Assembly: GCA_945877175.1 (NCBI GenBank)
Contig: CAMCRC010000002.1
Span: 40,715 to 104,714, forward strand
DNA length: 64,000 nucleotides
Source: Klebsiella pneumoniae
GTDB taxonomy: Bacteria > Pseudomonadota > Gammaproteobacteria > Pseudomonadales > Pseudohongiellaceae
Direction of reading: 5' to 3'
The translations under genes were made by a program, and so were the position numbers. Positions 39,420-47,300 of this stretch are shown in pieces. The notes under the pieces are model-generated. The model saw nothing but the letters and a program-made list of their open reading frames with translations. It was not told the DNA's origin and ran no database searches. Positions within the stretch are counted from its first letter, which is position 1, and each line of letters opens with the position of its first letter.

Positions 39420-39944
39420 TTACCCCGGAAACCTCTCGAACGCCGGCAATTCATGCGCCTGCGTCATCCAGTGCAGGCGCTCGGCCACTTGTATCTGAAC
39501 CCCTGGCGGCAGCGCATCCGGATCATCCAGAGTGGCCGACTGCACATCGACAATGCCGGGCAGGATGACGGCATTGCGATAGAACAGGCCGGTGCCGCAA
39601 TCGGGACAGAAGCTGCGCATGGCGCTGCCGGAGGAATTGATGGTTTTTGGCTGGCCCTGCAGCAGGGCCAGCGCCGCGTATCCCAGGCTCGCAAAGATCC
39701 ATGCGTACAGCATTGTGGAATTGCGGCTCGTCTGCCCGGACCCATGCACCAGCACCACGCCAGGCGCCTCTCTGCCGAATCGAGGCGACAGCAGGGTTCC
39801 TCGGATAGTGATATCCCCACTCTGAAAGGCAACCTCCTCTTTCTCGGTCGACAGCCACACCCATCCCGCACCGAGGGCGAGAAGCGCCAGGATAGCGAAG
39901 ATTGAGAGGACTATACGCGTGCCAATCCTGACAACTTTCTGCAC
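39420..39944 (-). pseudogene. chimera: truncated alpha/beta hydrolase fused to GFA domain C-terminus
   Basis: A 174-residue frame made of two unrelated halves. Residues 1-93 are a membrane-anchored alpha/beta hydrolase start (TM helix ~12-30, then SGDITIRGTLLSPRFGREAPG and VVLVHGSGQTSRN) that stops just after the first strands, without nucleophile, acid or histidine. Residues ~94-174 are the C-terminal half of a GFA domain (glutathione-dependent formaldehyde-activating family) with its second zinc pair C113-x2-C116 in RSFCPDCGTGLFYR and the ending ERLHWMTQAHELPAFERFPG. The first GFA zinc cysteines are missing. The junction lies inside a perfect palindrome at 39650-39672. Both functions should be lost. 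The reading frame is open throughout, so translation remains possible. Confidence 0.7.
39650..39672. repeat. perfect 11-bp inverted repeat at the chimera junction
   Basis: GCTGGCCCTGC / GCAGGGCCAGC separated by one base (11-1-11). It encodes the ALALLQGQ segment exactly where the hydrolase half gives way to the GFA half. This could be a footprint of the event that joined them, e.g. template switching at a cruciform. Confidence 0.75.
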
Positions 39945-40179
39945 GGGAGAACTCCAGCTCTAGAGAGAAACATGAGCATTTGATGCACACCATCACAAGA
40001 CGCCACTACAAGCCAAGTGGCCTGATCACGCAGCCAGTAATGTTCCAACTGTTCAATATCAGTACGAAATACAGCTGCGGCTGAAGCTCAAGACCTAACG
40101 CAGAGCATCAGTCTCCGCCGTGCATAAGACAGTCGGCCTGCATAAGGTTGTTGGGCTGCCTTGCTTGGTCGATGTTTAT

Positions 40180-40659
40180 CTACTGCGACTCTCTTGTATT
40201 CCTGTTTGTTTTGTAAGTACTCCACACAGACAAAACCAGCATGAACACTGCCAGCGGCAAAATAATTTGATTACCAATTGCGCCGGGAGGGGGATGGGCA
40301 AATGTGACTGGCTTCAAATATCCAACCAGTTCGCGCAAAAGAACTTCGAGAATGAGCATCAGGTACATGAATGACACCAGCGACCTGTACCGAAAGACAA
40401 CCAGCAACTGAATCACAGCAAAGAGCAACTGCGAACTCCCCCACAGACCAAAGGCAAAGATAATTCCGTCCGCACCAGCCACCGAGAGATCCATTCCGGC
40501 GATGCTACCCGCTCCGCCATCTGGAGAGAGTAGATGGATGCAACTTCGTACGGTACTGACGACAGCAAAAAAGGCGAACACGTAGAATGGCAGTTTCACT
40601 CCGCGGATGGTGTTATCAATTGGAGTAGGCAGGATAGTTTGAAAAATAGTTTGTGGCAT
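40180..40659 (-). CDS. hypothetical membrane protein (159 aa)
   Basis: A 159-residue protein with about four hydrophobic helices (KLPFYVFAFFAVVSTV; GIIFAFGLWGSSQLLFAVIQLLVVF; LVSFMYLMLILEVLLREL; ILPLAVFMLVLSVW; cited in parts). Its base composition is less GC-rich than most neighbours. No homologue was recognised. It lies in a loose accessory patch, with 235 bp of empty sequence to its left and 141 bp to its right, so lateral acquisition is likely. Confidence 0.65.
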   Translation of the reverse strand: MPQTIFQTILPTPIDNTIRGVKLPFYVFAFFAVVSTVRSCIHLLSPDGGAGSIAGMDLSVAGADGIIFAFGLWGSSQLLFAVIQLLVVFRYRSLVSFMYLMLILEVLLRELVGYLKPVTFAHPPPGAIGNQIILPLAVFMLVLSVWSTYKTNRNTRESQ

Positions 40660-40800
40660 TTTGTCTCTTCGAACTCAAAGTTACTGGGCTTGGCTTAATG
40701 AACATGCAGACTGGTTGTTTGACAGTTCACGATTGGGTCGGGCTGACGTCGTTCATAACTGGTGTGATCTGATACCACTTTCGTGGACCATACCTCGCCA

Positions 40801-41256
40801 CTACAGAGCTCGCACCTTCTTGATGTAATTGATGTCCCATTCGGTCTCGTCCTTATACTCGAATCCGTGCTTTCGATAGAATTTATTTGACTCACTGTCG
40901 CGAAGCGCAGTGACTTCAATTTGCAGACCCAGCTTGTCCGCCGTACTGAAGATGCTTTCAAGCACCGTCCCGCCGGTGCCGCGCCCTTGATGCTCTGGCT
41001 CTATGTACAAGTGATCAAGTTTGAGACCGCTCGCTTCGGGCTTCACAACAACGAAGCCAACACGCTGCCCGTCGACGAGGATGAAGCGCGTGTATTCGGG
41101 CTTGAAGCCAGTTTCAAATCTTTCTCTTGCGCGTTCTGGGTCGAATCGCCCGATTCTCGTCAGGCTGTCGCGCATAGCGGCGATCCGGATACGTACAAGT
41201 TCTTCAACGTGCTCGGGGAACGTGGACTCGAACTCCAAAGTCTTTGTAGCTTTCAT
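40801..41256 (-). CDS. GNAT family N-acetyltransferase
   Basis: A 151-residue acetyltransferase of the GNAT fold. Motif A, which binds acetyl-CoA, is LDHLYIEPEHQGRGTGGTVL (Q/R-x-x-G-x-G/A), followed by the C-terminal strand NKFYRKHGFEYKDETEWD. The N-terminal basic helix and beta strands are complete. The substrate is not readable; small-molecule or aminoglycoside-type acetylation are equally possible. I use ATG 41256; a TTG at 41274 is an alternative. It is isolated in the accessory patch next to ovoA and its codon use suggests transfer. Confidence 0.85.
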   Translation of the reverse strand: MKATKTLEFESTFPEHVEELVRIRIAAMRDSLTRIGRFDPERARERFETGFKPEYTRFILVDGQRVGFVVVKPEASGLKLDHLYIEPEHQGRGTGGTVLESIFSTADKLGLQIEVTALRDSESNKFYRKHGFEYKDETEWDINYIKKVRAL

Positions 41257-41433
41257 ACCTTTCCAGATTCCCAATCACCACCAATGACTACTTGCGCTGC
41301 CCCGGAACATACTCCTCCCTCCCCCACAAACACAACCCGCCAACCTCCAGAACAAGACAAGCCGAGCCCCCGTCCCTCTAAGTCACAAACTTTTCAGACT
41401 ATTCCTACAATCTTTCATTCCCCCAAACAAAAA

Positions 41434-41498
41434 CAGCGCGCCTCGCCCCACCCCTCCGGCCTCGCTCTCCTGGCCCCGGGGTGGCGCAAAACGCGCTG
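41434..41498 (-). terminator. bidirectional hairpin terminator after ovoA
   Basis: CAGCGCG (41434) and CGCGCTG (41498) enclose an inner near-match CGCCCCACCCC / GGGGTGGCG. On the minus strand it is followed by a T-rich run (complement of CAAACAAAAA), and on the plus strand by CTTTTTA, so it can serve ovoA and anything running toward it. Confidence 0.65.
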
Positions 41499-41541
41499 CT
41501 TTTTATCAAAACGTTTTCTGGCGAACTTTCTCAGCCTGTGC

Positions 41542-43872
41542 TCACCCCTTCCTCCACACCGACACCTGACTCACGATGTACTCATACTTGCGTCGGTGCT
41601 CGCGAATCATGAACGGCAGGTTGCCTTCGTGCACAAGCGTGAAGCCTGGCAGCATCGCGCCAATCTTCTTCAGCGCGCCGGCATTGTCGGGGCCGTCCAG
41701 ATAATTGTCCGGCGCGGTGTACTGTTCCATCCAGCTGTTGGGCGACACGATCACCAGCACGCCCTGATCGTTCAGCAGCGTGTCGTCTTCCACAAACTGC
41801 CGCAGGCAGGCGGCGGGGTCGGGCAGGCGGCACAGCAGGTTGCTCAACAACACGGCGTCGAAGCCTTTCATGTTCACTTCACGCAGCAGCTCGGGCGCGC
41901 GCAGTGCGGAGGCATCGCCGCGCACAAACTGGATGCGCTCGCGCTGCACACCTTCTTCCAGCGCTGCACGCAGCGCGGTGCTGAAGCGGCCGGTGTCGTG
42001 GCGCACGTAATTCAGGTGGCCGTCGCGCTTGAGCGTGTTGGCGGCGTCGATGAAGGCCTGGCTGTAGTCCAGGCCGATCACGTCTGCAAAGCTGCTGCTC
42101 AGGTCGAAGCTGGCGCGGCCCACGGCACAGCCCAGGTCGAGTACACGGCCACGGCGGCTGACGAACTTCTTCACCAGGGCCACGGTGGCGGGCACGAACT
42201 GCTGCACGCTCGGGTGGCCCACCAGGGCGCTGATCTCGTTGTCGCGCTGTTCCTCTTCGCTGCCGAAGTGGAACAGCAGGTATTGATTCAGCAGCGCATC
42301 GGTTTCATAGCGGTCTTTCTTCTGCGCCTGGGTCTCTTCGCTCTGCACAATGCGGAAGCCGGCGTGCTGGAAGAAGTGCGGGCGGAAGTGGAAGCGCGAC
42401 CACACGCTGGCTTCGTCGCCGGTGCTGATGAACGAGCCGCCCAGAATCATCTGGTGCTGGTCGTCGAAGCAGGGCGTGCTGAAGTCCACGTAATAAGGGT
42501 GAATGCGGAAGCCGGGAAGGGGGTGGAAGCTGTCTTCGCACCACTGCCACACATTGCCGAACACGTCGTTGAAGCCGCGGCTGTTGGGCGCGAAACGGTC
42601 CACGGGGCTTTCGCTGCCGAAGTGCAGGTTGTTGTTCACCTCGAAACCGGCGGCCAGTTCGGCCTCGTCGGCCATCACGCGGTCAAGATTCAGCAGCTCG
42701 GGGCGCGGCGGGCTCCACGGCATGGCTTCCTGCAGGGCGGGTTCGCGCAGAGCCACGTGTTCGCTTTCCTGCAGCAGCCGGTAGGGCGTCTTCGCCCCGT
42801 CGCGCTCGCTACGCCAGGCGCAATAGGCCTTGGCTTCGTAATGGTTCACGCACACGGGCCAGTCCCACTGCATGTCTTCCACGCTGAAGGTGGTGCGCAG
42901 GCGGAAGCGGTGCGAGCCCACGGGGCCGTCCTGTACCCAGAACGTGGGCCAGCGGGTGTTGCGGAAGCGGCGCCAGCCAAGGCCCTGCTCGCTCCAGTGG
43001 CGGTCGTCCAGATAGCCGCCGCTGGCGACGAACTCGTAGAACTCGCCGTTGCTGATCAGGCGCTGGCTGGCCTTGAAGGCGGCGGTGTGGCGCTTGTCTT
43101 CGCCGTATTCGTTGTCCCAGCCGAAGCTTGGCCAGTCGCGGGGCTTGCCCAGGCGCACGGTGCTGGCTGCTACGGAGATCAAGGGGTTCTGCGCCGGGTA
43201 ATGCACGCCGGGCTCGGGGCGGGTGTTGGGCTGGGGTTCGGGGCGCAGCAGCACCCGGGGCCAGCGTTCAGGGGGCTTCATGTGCTGGACGGGCAACTCG
43301 CGCATCAGCACGCTGGAGGTTTCCAGATGAATGCGCTCGTGCTCGAAACACATCACCAGCGCCCAGCCGGGGCTGTCCATGGTGATGGGCTTGTCGAATT
43401 CGGGGTGGGTCTGGATGACGTGGCGCACGATCTCGCGCACCTTCTGGCGGTAATCGACAACATCCTGCAGCGGCGGCCAGATGCTCTGGTCGCCTTCGTG
43501 CAGGTCGTCCCAGCTCATCTCGTCCACGCCGGTTTCGAACAGCACTTCGAAGTGCTTGTTGACGGGCTCGGTCAGAATGCCGGCCACCAGCAGCTTGTTG
43601 ATGTAGAAGGTCACGGGGTGCGCGAAGTAGAAGATCAGCGGGTGGCGCGTCTTGTGGTAGGGCCGCAGGTAATAGGCTTCGTCGCTGGTCAGGGCCGAGA
43701 ACAAGGTTTCGGTCAGCGCCCAGGTGTTGTCGAAGTAGTGCAGCAGGGCTTCGCGGCCGGCACGTATATCAAGCAGCTTCAGAGAGGATATGGGTTTGGG
43801 TGCCAGGCGGGACGCGGGAATGATGGTGGCCTGCGCCTTGGGGGCCGGGGTCTTGCCAGGGATTTTTTTCAT
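41542..43872 (-). CDS. ovoA: 5-histidylcysteine sulfoxide synthase / methyltransferase OvoA (ovothiol biosynthesis)
   Basis: A 776-residue fused enzyme. The N-terminal DinB-like helical domain supplies the iron ligands H85 and H178-x3-H182-x-E184 (HERIHLE); a formylglycine-generating-enzyme (FGE-sulfatase) domain follows (FGNVWQWCEDSF, LGGSFIST). A C-terminal SAM methyltransferase (RGRVLDLGCAVGRASFDLSS) completes OvoA. It joins cysteine to histidine C5 with oxygen to give the sulfoxide, and methylates the product at N-pi. ATG 43872 is preferred; the frame to 44010 is too long. A partner OvoB (PLP sulfoxide lyase) is not evident nearby. An intrinsic terminator follows. Confidence 0.93.
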   Translation of the reverse strand: MKKIPGKTPAPKAQATIIPASRLAPKPISSLKLLDIRAGREALLHYFDNTWALTETLFSALTSDEAYYLRPYHKTRHPLIFYFAHPVTFYINKLLVAGILTEPVNKHFEVLFETGVDEMSWDDLHEGDQSIWPPLQDVVDYRQKVREIVRHVIQTHPEFDKPITMDSPGWALVMCFEHERIHLETSSVLMRELPVQHMKPPERWPRVLLRPEPQPNTRPEPGVHYPAQNPLISVAASTVRLGKPRDWPSFGWDNEYGEDKRHTAAFKASQRLISNGEFYEFVASGGYLDDRHWSEQGLGWRRFRNTRWPTFWVQDGPVGSHRFRLRTTFSVEDMQWDWPVCVNHYEAKAYCAWRSERDGAKTPYRLLQESEHVALREPALQEAMPWSPPRPELLNLDRVMADEAELAAGFEVNNNLHFGSESPVDRFAPNSRGFNDVFGNVWQWCEDSFHPLPGFRIHPYYVDFSTPCFDDQHQMILGGSFISTGDEASVWSRFHFRPHFFQHAGFRIVQSEETQAQKKDRYETDALLNQYLLFHFGSEEEQRDNEISALVGHPSVQQFVPATVALVKKFVSRRGRVLDLGCAVGRASFDLSSSFADVIGLDYSQAFIDAANTLKRDGHLNYVRHDTGRFSTALRAALEEGVQRERIQFVRGDASALRAPELLREVNMKGFDAVLLSNLLCRLPDPAACLRQFVEDDTLLNDQGVLVIVSPNSWMEQYTAPDNYLDGPDNAGALKKIGAMLPGFTLVHEGNLPFMIREHRRKYEYIVSQVSVWRKG

Positions 43873-43979
43873 GTGAACCACTGCGATGTCTTTGATGAAT
43901 GAATGTGATGATGGGTGGAGAGACCTTGGTATCAGACTCGCGTTACACTGGCCGGCATACACACTGACGAGGTTCGCCC

Positions 43980-45119
43980 GTGCGCAGCAAACTCCCGGAT
44001 ATCGGCACAACCATCTTCACAGTCATGTCGAGAATGGCACAGGAGCATGGGGCCATCAACCTTTCCCAGGGCTTCCCGGACTTCGATTGTCCGGAGCCGC
44101 TGCGCGAACGTGTGGCCCATTATCTGAACGATCGCCGCAACCAGTACCCGCCCATGACGGGCATTCCGGCGCTGCGGGAACAGATCGCGGCCAAGGTGCT
44201 GGATCATTACGGCTGCCCGGCAGACATGGATCAGGAGGTGACGGTAACGTCTGGTGCCACGGAAGCGCTGTTCGATGCCATCCAGGCCAGCGTGGCCCCG
44301 GGCGACGAAGTAATCGTGTTCGACCCGGCCTATGATTCCTACGACCCGGCCATCCGCCTGGCGGGGGGCAAGGCCATCCATATTCCGCTGCAGCTGCCGG
44401 ACTTCCACGTGGACTGGCAGCAGGTGGAAGACGCGCTGACGCCCCGTACCCGCCTGATCATCATCAACACTCCCCACAACCCCAGCGGCGCGGTGCTGAG
44501 CGCGCAGGACATCGACGCCCTGGCGGCGCTGACCCGCGACACCGACATCCTGGTGCTCTCGGACGAGGTGTACGAGCACATGGTGTATGACGGCGGCGTG
44601 CACCAGAGCGTGCTGCGTCACCCCGAGCTGCGGGCGCGCAGCTTCGCGGTGTTCTCGTTCGGCAAGACCTACCACGCCACGGGCTGGAAACTGGCCTATT
44701 GCGTGGCGCCGGTGGCGCTGACCACGGAGTTCCGCAAGGTGCACCAGTTCGTCACCTTCACCTCGCCCAGCTTCATTCAGTACGCGCTGGCCGACTTCAT
44801 GGCGCAGTGCCCCGAGCACGCGAAGGAGCTGCCGGCCTTCTACCAGGAGAAGCGCGACACCTTCTGCCGGCTGCTCGAAGGCTCGCGCTTCCGCTACACG
44901 CCCTCGCGCGGCACCTATTTCCAGCTGGTGGATTACAGCGCCATCAGCCAGCAGGACGACACGTCCTTCGTGAACTGGATGACCCAGCACAAGGGCGTGG
45001 CGGCTATCCCGCTGTCGCCGTTCTACGCGAAGCTCCCCGCCAGCACCCTTATCCGCTTCTGTTTCTGCAAGGACGACTCCACGCTGGAAGCGGCGGCGGC
45101 CCTGCTGCGGGCGCTTTGA
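43980..45119 (+). CDS. ybdL: methionine aminotransferase (YbdL type)
   Basis: A 379-residue fold-type I PLP aminotransferase. The PLP lysine is K229 in SFGKTYHATGWK; NTPHNPSG (164-171) and SDEVYEH are typical. The opening IGTTIFTVMSRMAQEHGAINLSQGFPDF (cited as SRMAQEHGAINLSQGFPDF) and the closing LIRFCFCKDDSTLEAA closely match YbdL, which prefers methionine and histidine/phenylalanine. GTG 43980 has GAGG in front. It is divergent from ovoA with 107 bp between, and 1 bp before queG. An OvoB-like lyase role is conceivable but not suggested by motifs. Confidence 0.9.
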   Translation: MRSKLPDIGTTIFTVMSRMAQEHGAINLSQGFPDFDCPEPLRERVAHYLNDRRNQYPPMTGIPALREQIAAKVLDHYGCPADMDQEVTVTSGATEALFDAIQASVAPGDEVIVFDPAYDSYDPAIRLAGGKAIHIPLQLPDFHVDWQQVEDALTPRTRLIIINTPHNPSGAVLSAQDIDALAALTRDTDILVLSDEVYEHMVYDGGVHQSVLRHPELRARSFAVFSFGKTYHATGWKLAYCVAPVALTTEFRKVHQFVTFTSPSFIQYALADFMAQCPEHAKELPAFYQEKRDTFCRLLEGSRFRYTPSRGTYFQLVDYSAISQQDDTSFVNWMTQHKGVAAIPLSPFYAKLPASTLIRFCFCKDDSTLEAAAALLRAL

Positions 45120-45120
45120 G

Positions 45121-46275
45121 ATGGCCGGCGCGCAAGACTCTGCGCACCGCCTCGACGGTGACGAACTGGCGCAACTGGCCCGCGACATCAAGGGCTGGGG
45201 CAGCGAGCTGGGCTTCCAGGAGGTGGCCATCACCGACGTCGATCTGACCGCCTATCGCCCTCATCTGGAAAGCTGGCTGACCAATCATTACCACGGCGAG
45301 ATGGACTATATGGCGCGCCATGGCGACATGCGCCTGCAGCCCCAGGCACTGGTGCCAGATACGCTGCGGGTGGTCTGCGTGCGCATGGACTACGCGCTGA
45401 CCACCACCAATTCCCTGGCGCCGCTGAAGCAGCCGGAGAAGGCCTATGTGTCGCGCTATGCCCGCGGGCGGGACTATCACAAGCTGATCCGCAAGCGTCT
45501 GCAGAGGCTGGCCGACCTCATCACCGAGGCAACAGGCCCCTTCGGTTACCGCGCCTTTGTCGACAGCGCGCCAGTGCTGGAGCGGGCGCTGGCCGAAAAG
45601 GCGGGCCTGGGCTGGATCGGCAAGAACACCATGCTTATCAACAAGCAGGCGGGCTCGTGGTTCTTTCTGGCGGAGCTGTTCACCGACCTGCCCCTGCCGG
45701 TGGACGCCCCCACCACGGCCCACTGCGGAAGCTGCACGGCGTGTCTGGACATCTGCCCCACCCAGGCCTTCGTGGGCCCGAACGTGCTGGATGCGCGCCG
45801 CTGCATCTCCTACCTGACCATCGAGCTGCGCGACGCCATCCCCCTGGAACTGCGCCCACTGCTGGGCAACCGGGTGTTCGGCTGCGACGACTGTCAGCTG
45901 ATCTGCCCCTGGAACAAGTTCACGCGGGTGAGCAAGGAAGAGGATTTCGCGCCGCGCCACGGCCTGGACGATGCCCGCCTGACGGACCTGTTTCTGTGGA
46001 GCGAGGAGGAGTTTCTGCGCTGTACGGAAGGCTCGGCCATCCGCCGCATCGGCTACGAATGCTGGCTCCGCAATCTGGCGGTGGCACTGGGCAATGCGCC
46101 TGCCACACCCGCGATTCTGGCCGCCCTGCAGGCCCGCGCCGACCACCCCTCGGCCCTGGTCCGCGAGCACGTGCAGTGGGCGCTGGGGCGACATGTAGGA
46201 GCGGCTCTTGAGGTGGGAGCGGTCCTTGAGGTGGGAGCGGGCCCTGTGTGGGAGCGGGCCTTGCCCGCGAACTGA
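45121..46275 (+). CDS. queG: epoxyqueuosine reductase with REP-derived C-terminal tail
   Basis: A 384-residue cobalamin- and Fe-S-dependent enzyme that reduces epoxyqueuosine to queuosine in tRNA. Two [4Fe-4S] clusters are visible: CGSCTACLDICP (202-213) and CDDCQLICPWN (255-265). The last ~27 residues are unusual: HVGAALEVGAVLEVGAGPVWERALPAN is encoded by REP-like repeats (18-bp units translated as hexapeptides VGAALE, VGAVLE and VGAGPV), so the reading frame was extended by repeat insertion at the 3' end. The next gene, orn, is convergent beyond the repeat element. It starts 2 bp after ybdL, so they form one operon. Confidence 0.93.
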   Translation: MAGAQDSAHRLDGDELAQLARDIKGWGSELGFQEVAITDVDLTAYRPHLESWLTNHYHGEMDYMARHGDMRLQPQALVPDTLRVVCVRMDYALTTTNSLAPLKQPEKAYVSRYARGRDYHKLIRKRLQRLADLITEATGPFGYRAFVDSAPVLERALAEKAGLGWIGKNTMLINKQAGSWFFLAELFTDLPLPVDAPTTAHCGSCTACLDICPTQAFVGPNVLDARRCISYLTIELRDAIPLELRPLLGNRVFGCDDCQLICPWNKFTRVSKEEDFAPRHGLDDARLTDLFLWSEEEFLRCTEGSAIRRIGYECWLRNLAVALGNAPATPAILAALQARADHPSALVREHVQWALGRHVGAALEVGAVLEVGAGPVWERALPAN

Positions 46276-46592
46276 CTCTGACCGTGGGAGCGGGCCTGCC
46301 CGCGATGAATTCGCTGGCACTGCACCAGGCTGGGCGCCCCCGTGGCCTGATTCAGCGGCATAAAAGACCCGCACCGAGTGAGCAAAGAGACCGCGGCTCT
46401 TTGCGATGCGAGGGCATCCGGGAGGGATGCGGGTCAGCCGAAGAAGCAGGCCACGGGGGCGCCGCGCCGGGAGTATCTGTTGTTGTTCGCGGGCAAGCCC
46501 GCTCCCACAGTCAGAGTCAGTTCGCGAGCAGGGCTCGCTCCCACAAGGCTAGCTCCCACAAGGCTAGCTCCTACAAGGCTCACTCCCACAAA
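46195..46592. repeat. composite REP-based inverted-repeat element between queG and orn
   Basis: A 398-bp block of repeats that is partly coding (queG tail). From left: three degenerate 17-18-bp units (GTGGGAGCGG...) at 46195-46247; a REP copy and a 46-bp arm at 46259-46304; a structured core at 46333-46463; the opposite 46-bp arm at 46488-46533, which is the inverse of the left arm with 42 of 46 positions matching; and four 15-bp units (GCTAGCTCCCACAAG type) at 46533-46592, ending one base before the orn stop codon. The right arm includes an exact copy of the 23-bp core seen at 12582 and 13358. The left and right halves have opposite orientation, so the whole could form a large cruciform or hairpin. 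Confidence 0.8.
46333..46463. other. nested inverted-repeat core (possible structured RNA)
   Basis: A perfect 17-bp stem GGCGCCCCCGTGGCCTG (46333-46349) pairs with 46447-46463. Inside it lie GACCCGCA / TGCGGGTC (46366-46373 / 46428-46435), GCAAAGAG / CTCTTTGC (46382-46389 / 46397-46404) and GATGC / GCATC (46405-46409 / 46414-46418). The result is a multi-branch fold of 131 bases with no coding frame. No RNA family was recognised; tRNA was excluded because no T-loop is present. Confidence 0.6.
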
Positions 46593-46593
46593 C

Positions 46594-47145
46594 TCAGATC
46601 CTGAAGAAGTGCTCCCGGTAATGGCGCAGCTCGCTGATCGAATCCTTGATGTCATCCATCGCCTGATGCGTCGTGCGCTTGTTCAGCGAATTCAGCACTT
46701 CTGGCGCCCAGCGCCGCGCCAGTTCCTTCACCGTGCTCACATCCAGATTGCGATAGTGGAAGAAGGCCTCCAGTGTCGGCATGTAGCGCGCCAGAAAACG
46801 GCGGTCCTGACAGATGCTGTTGCCGCACATGGGCGATGCCCCACGCTCGGAATACTCCCGCAGAAAGTCCAGAGTGAGGGCCTCAGCCTCGGCGTCGCCG
46901 GTCAGGCTGTGGCGCACGCGCTCGATCAGGCCTGACTGCCCGTGGGTGCGCTGATTCCAGTCATCCATGCCGGCCAGCGCGGCGTCAGACTGCTTCACGG
47001 CCAGCACCGGGCCCTCGGCGATCACGTTCAGATGGCCGTCGGTCACCAGCGTTGCGATCTCGATGATGCGGTCGGTTTCGGGGATCAGGCCTGTCATCTC
47101 CAGATCAATCCAGATCAGGGTCAGCTTCTTTTCAAGTTTGCTCAT
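46594..47145 (-). CDS. orn: oligoribonuclease
   Basis: A 183-residue DEDDh exoribonuclease that degrades 2-5-nt RNA fragments and pGpG. The active residues are visible: IDLEMTGL (Asp and Glu), the later Asp, and THQAMDDI (His and Asp). ATG 47145 has AGGACA in front and gives the family start [13 protein letters not shown]; the frame to 47295 is too long. It is convergent with queG and divergent from rsgA, as in Pseudomonas queG-orn-rsgA order. Its stop lies one base from the repeat element. Confidence 0.95.
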   Translation of the reverse strand: MSKLEKKLTLIWIDLEMTGLIPETDRIIEIATLVTDGHLNVIAEGPVLAVKQSDAALAGMDDWNQRTHGQSGLIERVRHSLTGDAEAEALTLDFLREYSERGASPMCGNSICQDRRFLARYMPTLEAFFHYRNLDVSTVKELARRWAPEVLNSLNKRTTHQAMDDIKDSISELRHYREHFFRI

Positions 47146-47300
47146 TGTGTGTCCTGTGAAGTGGGCCGGGCTGGCTGCCGGCGTGTGCGGGCGGGATTGT
47201 AGCAGAGCAGCCAGCGGGCGGCAGTGCGTCGCGGACAGGCAATTGGGGTACACTGCCCGCCAGTTCGCCCACTCCCGCACATCAGGATTCCCCAAGCTTC

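Noticed and set aside
40921..43902. 993-codon frame opposite ovoA
   Set aside because: It is an antisense shadow rich in His, Ala and Val, with no recognised domain.
46333..46463. tRNA-like gene between queG and orn (tRNA-Gly genes are near orn in E. coli)
   Set aside because: No T-loop (GTTCRANNC) or anticodon arm fits; the stems are of other lengths.
46533..46592. Tandem units resembling a small CRISPR array
   Set aside because: Units are 15 bp with no spacers and derive from REP sequence; no cas genes are present.
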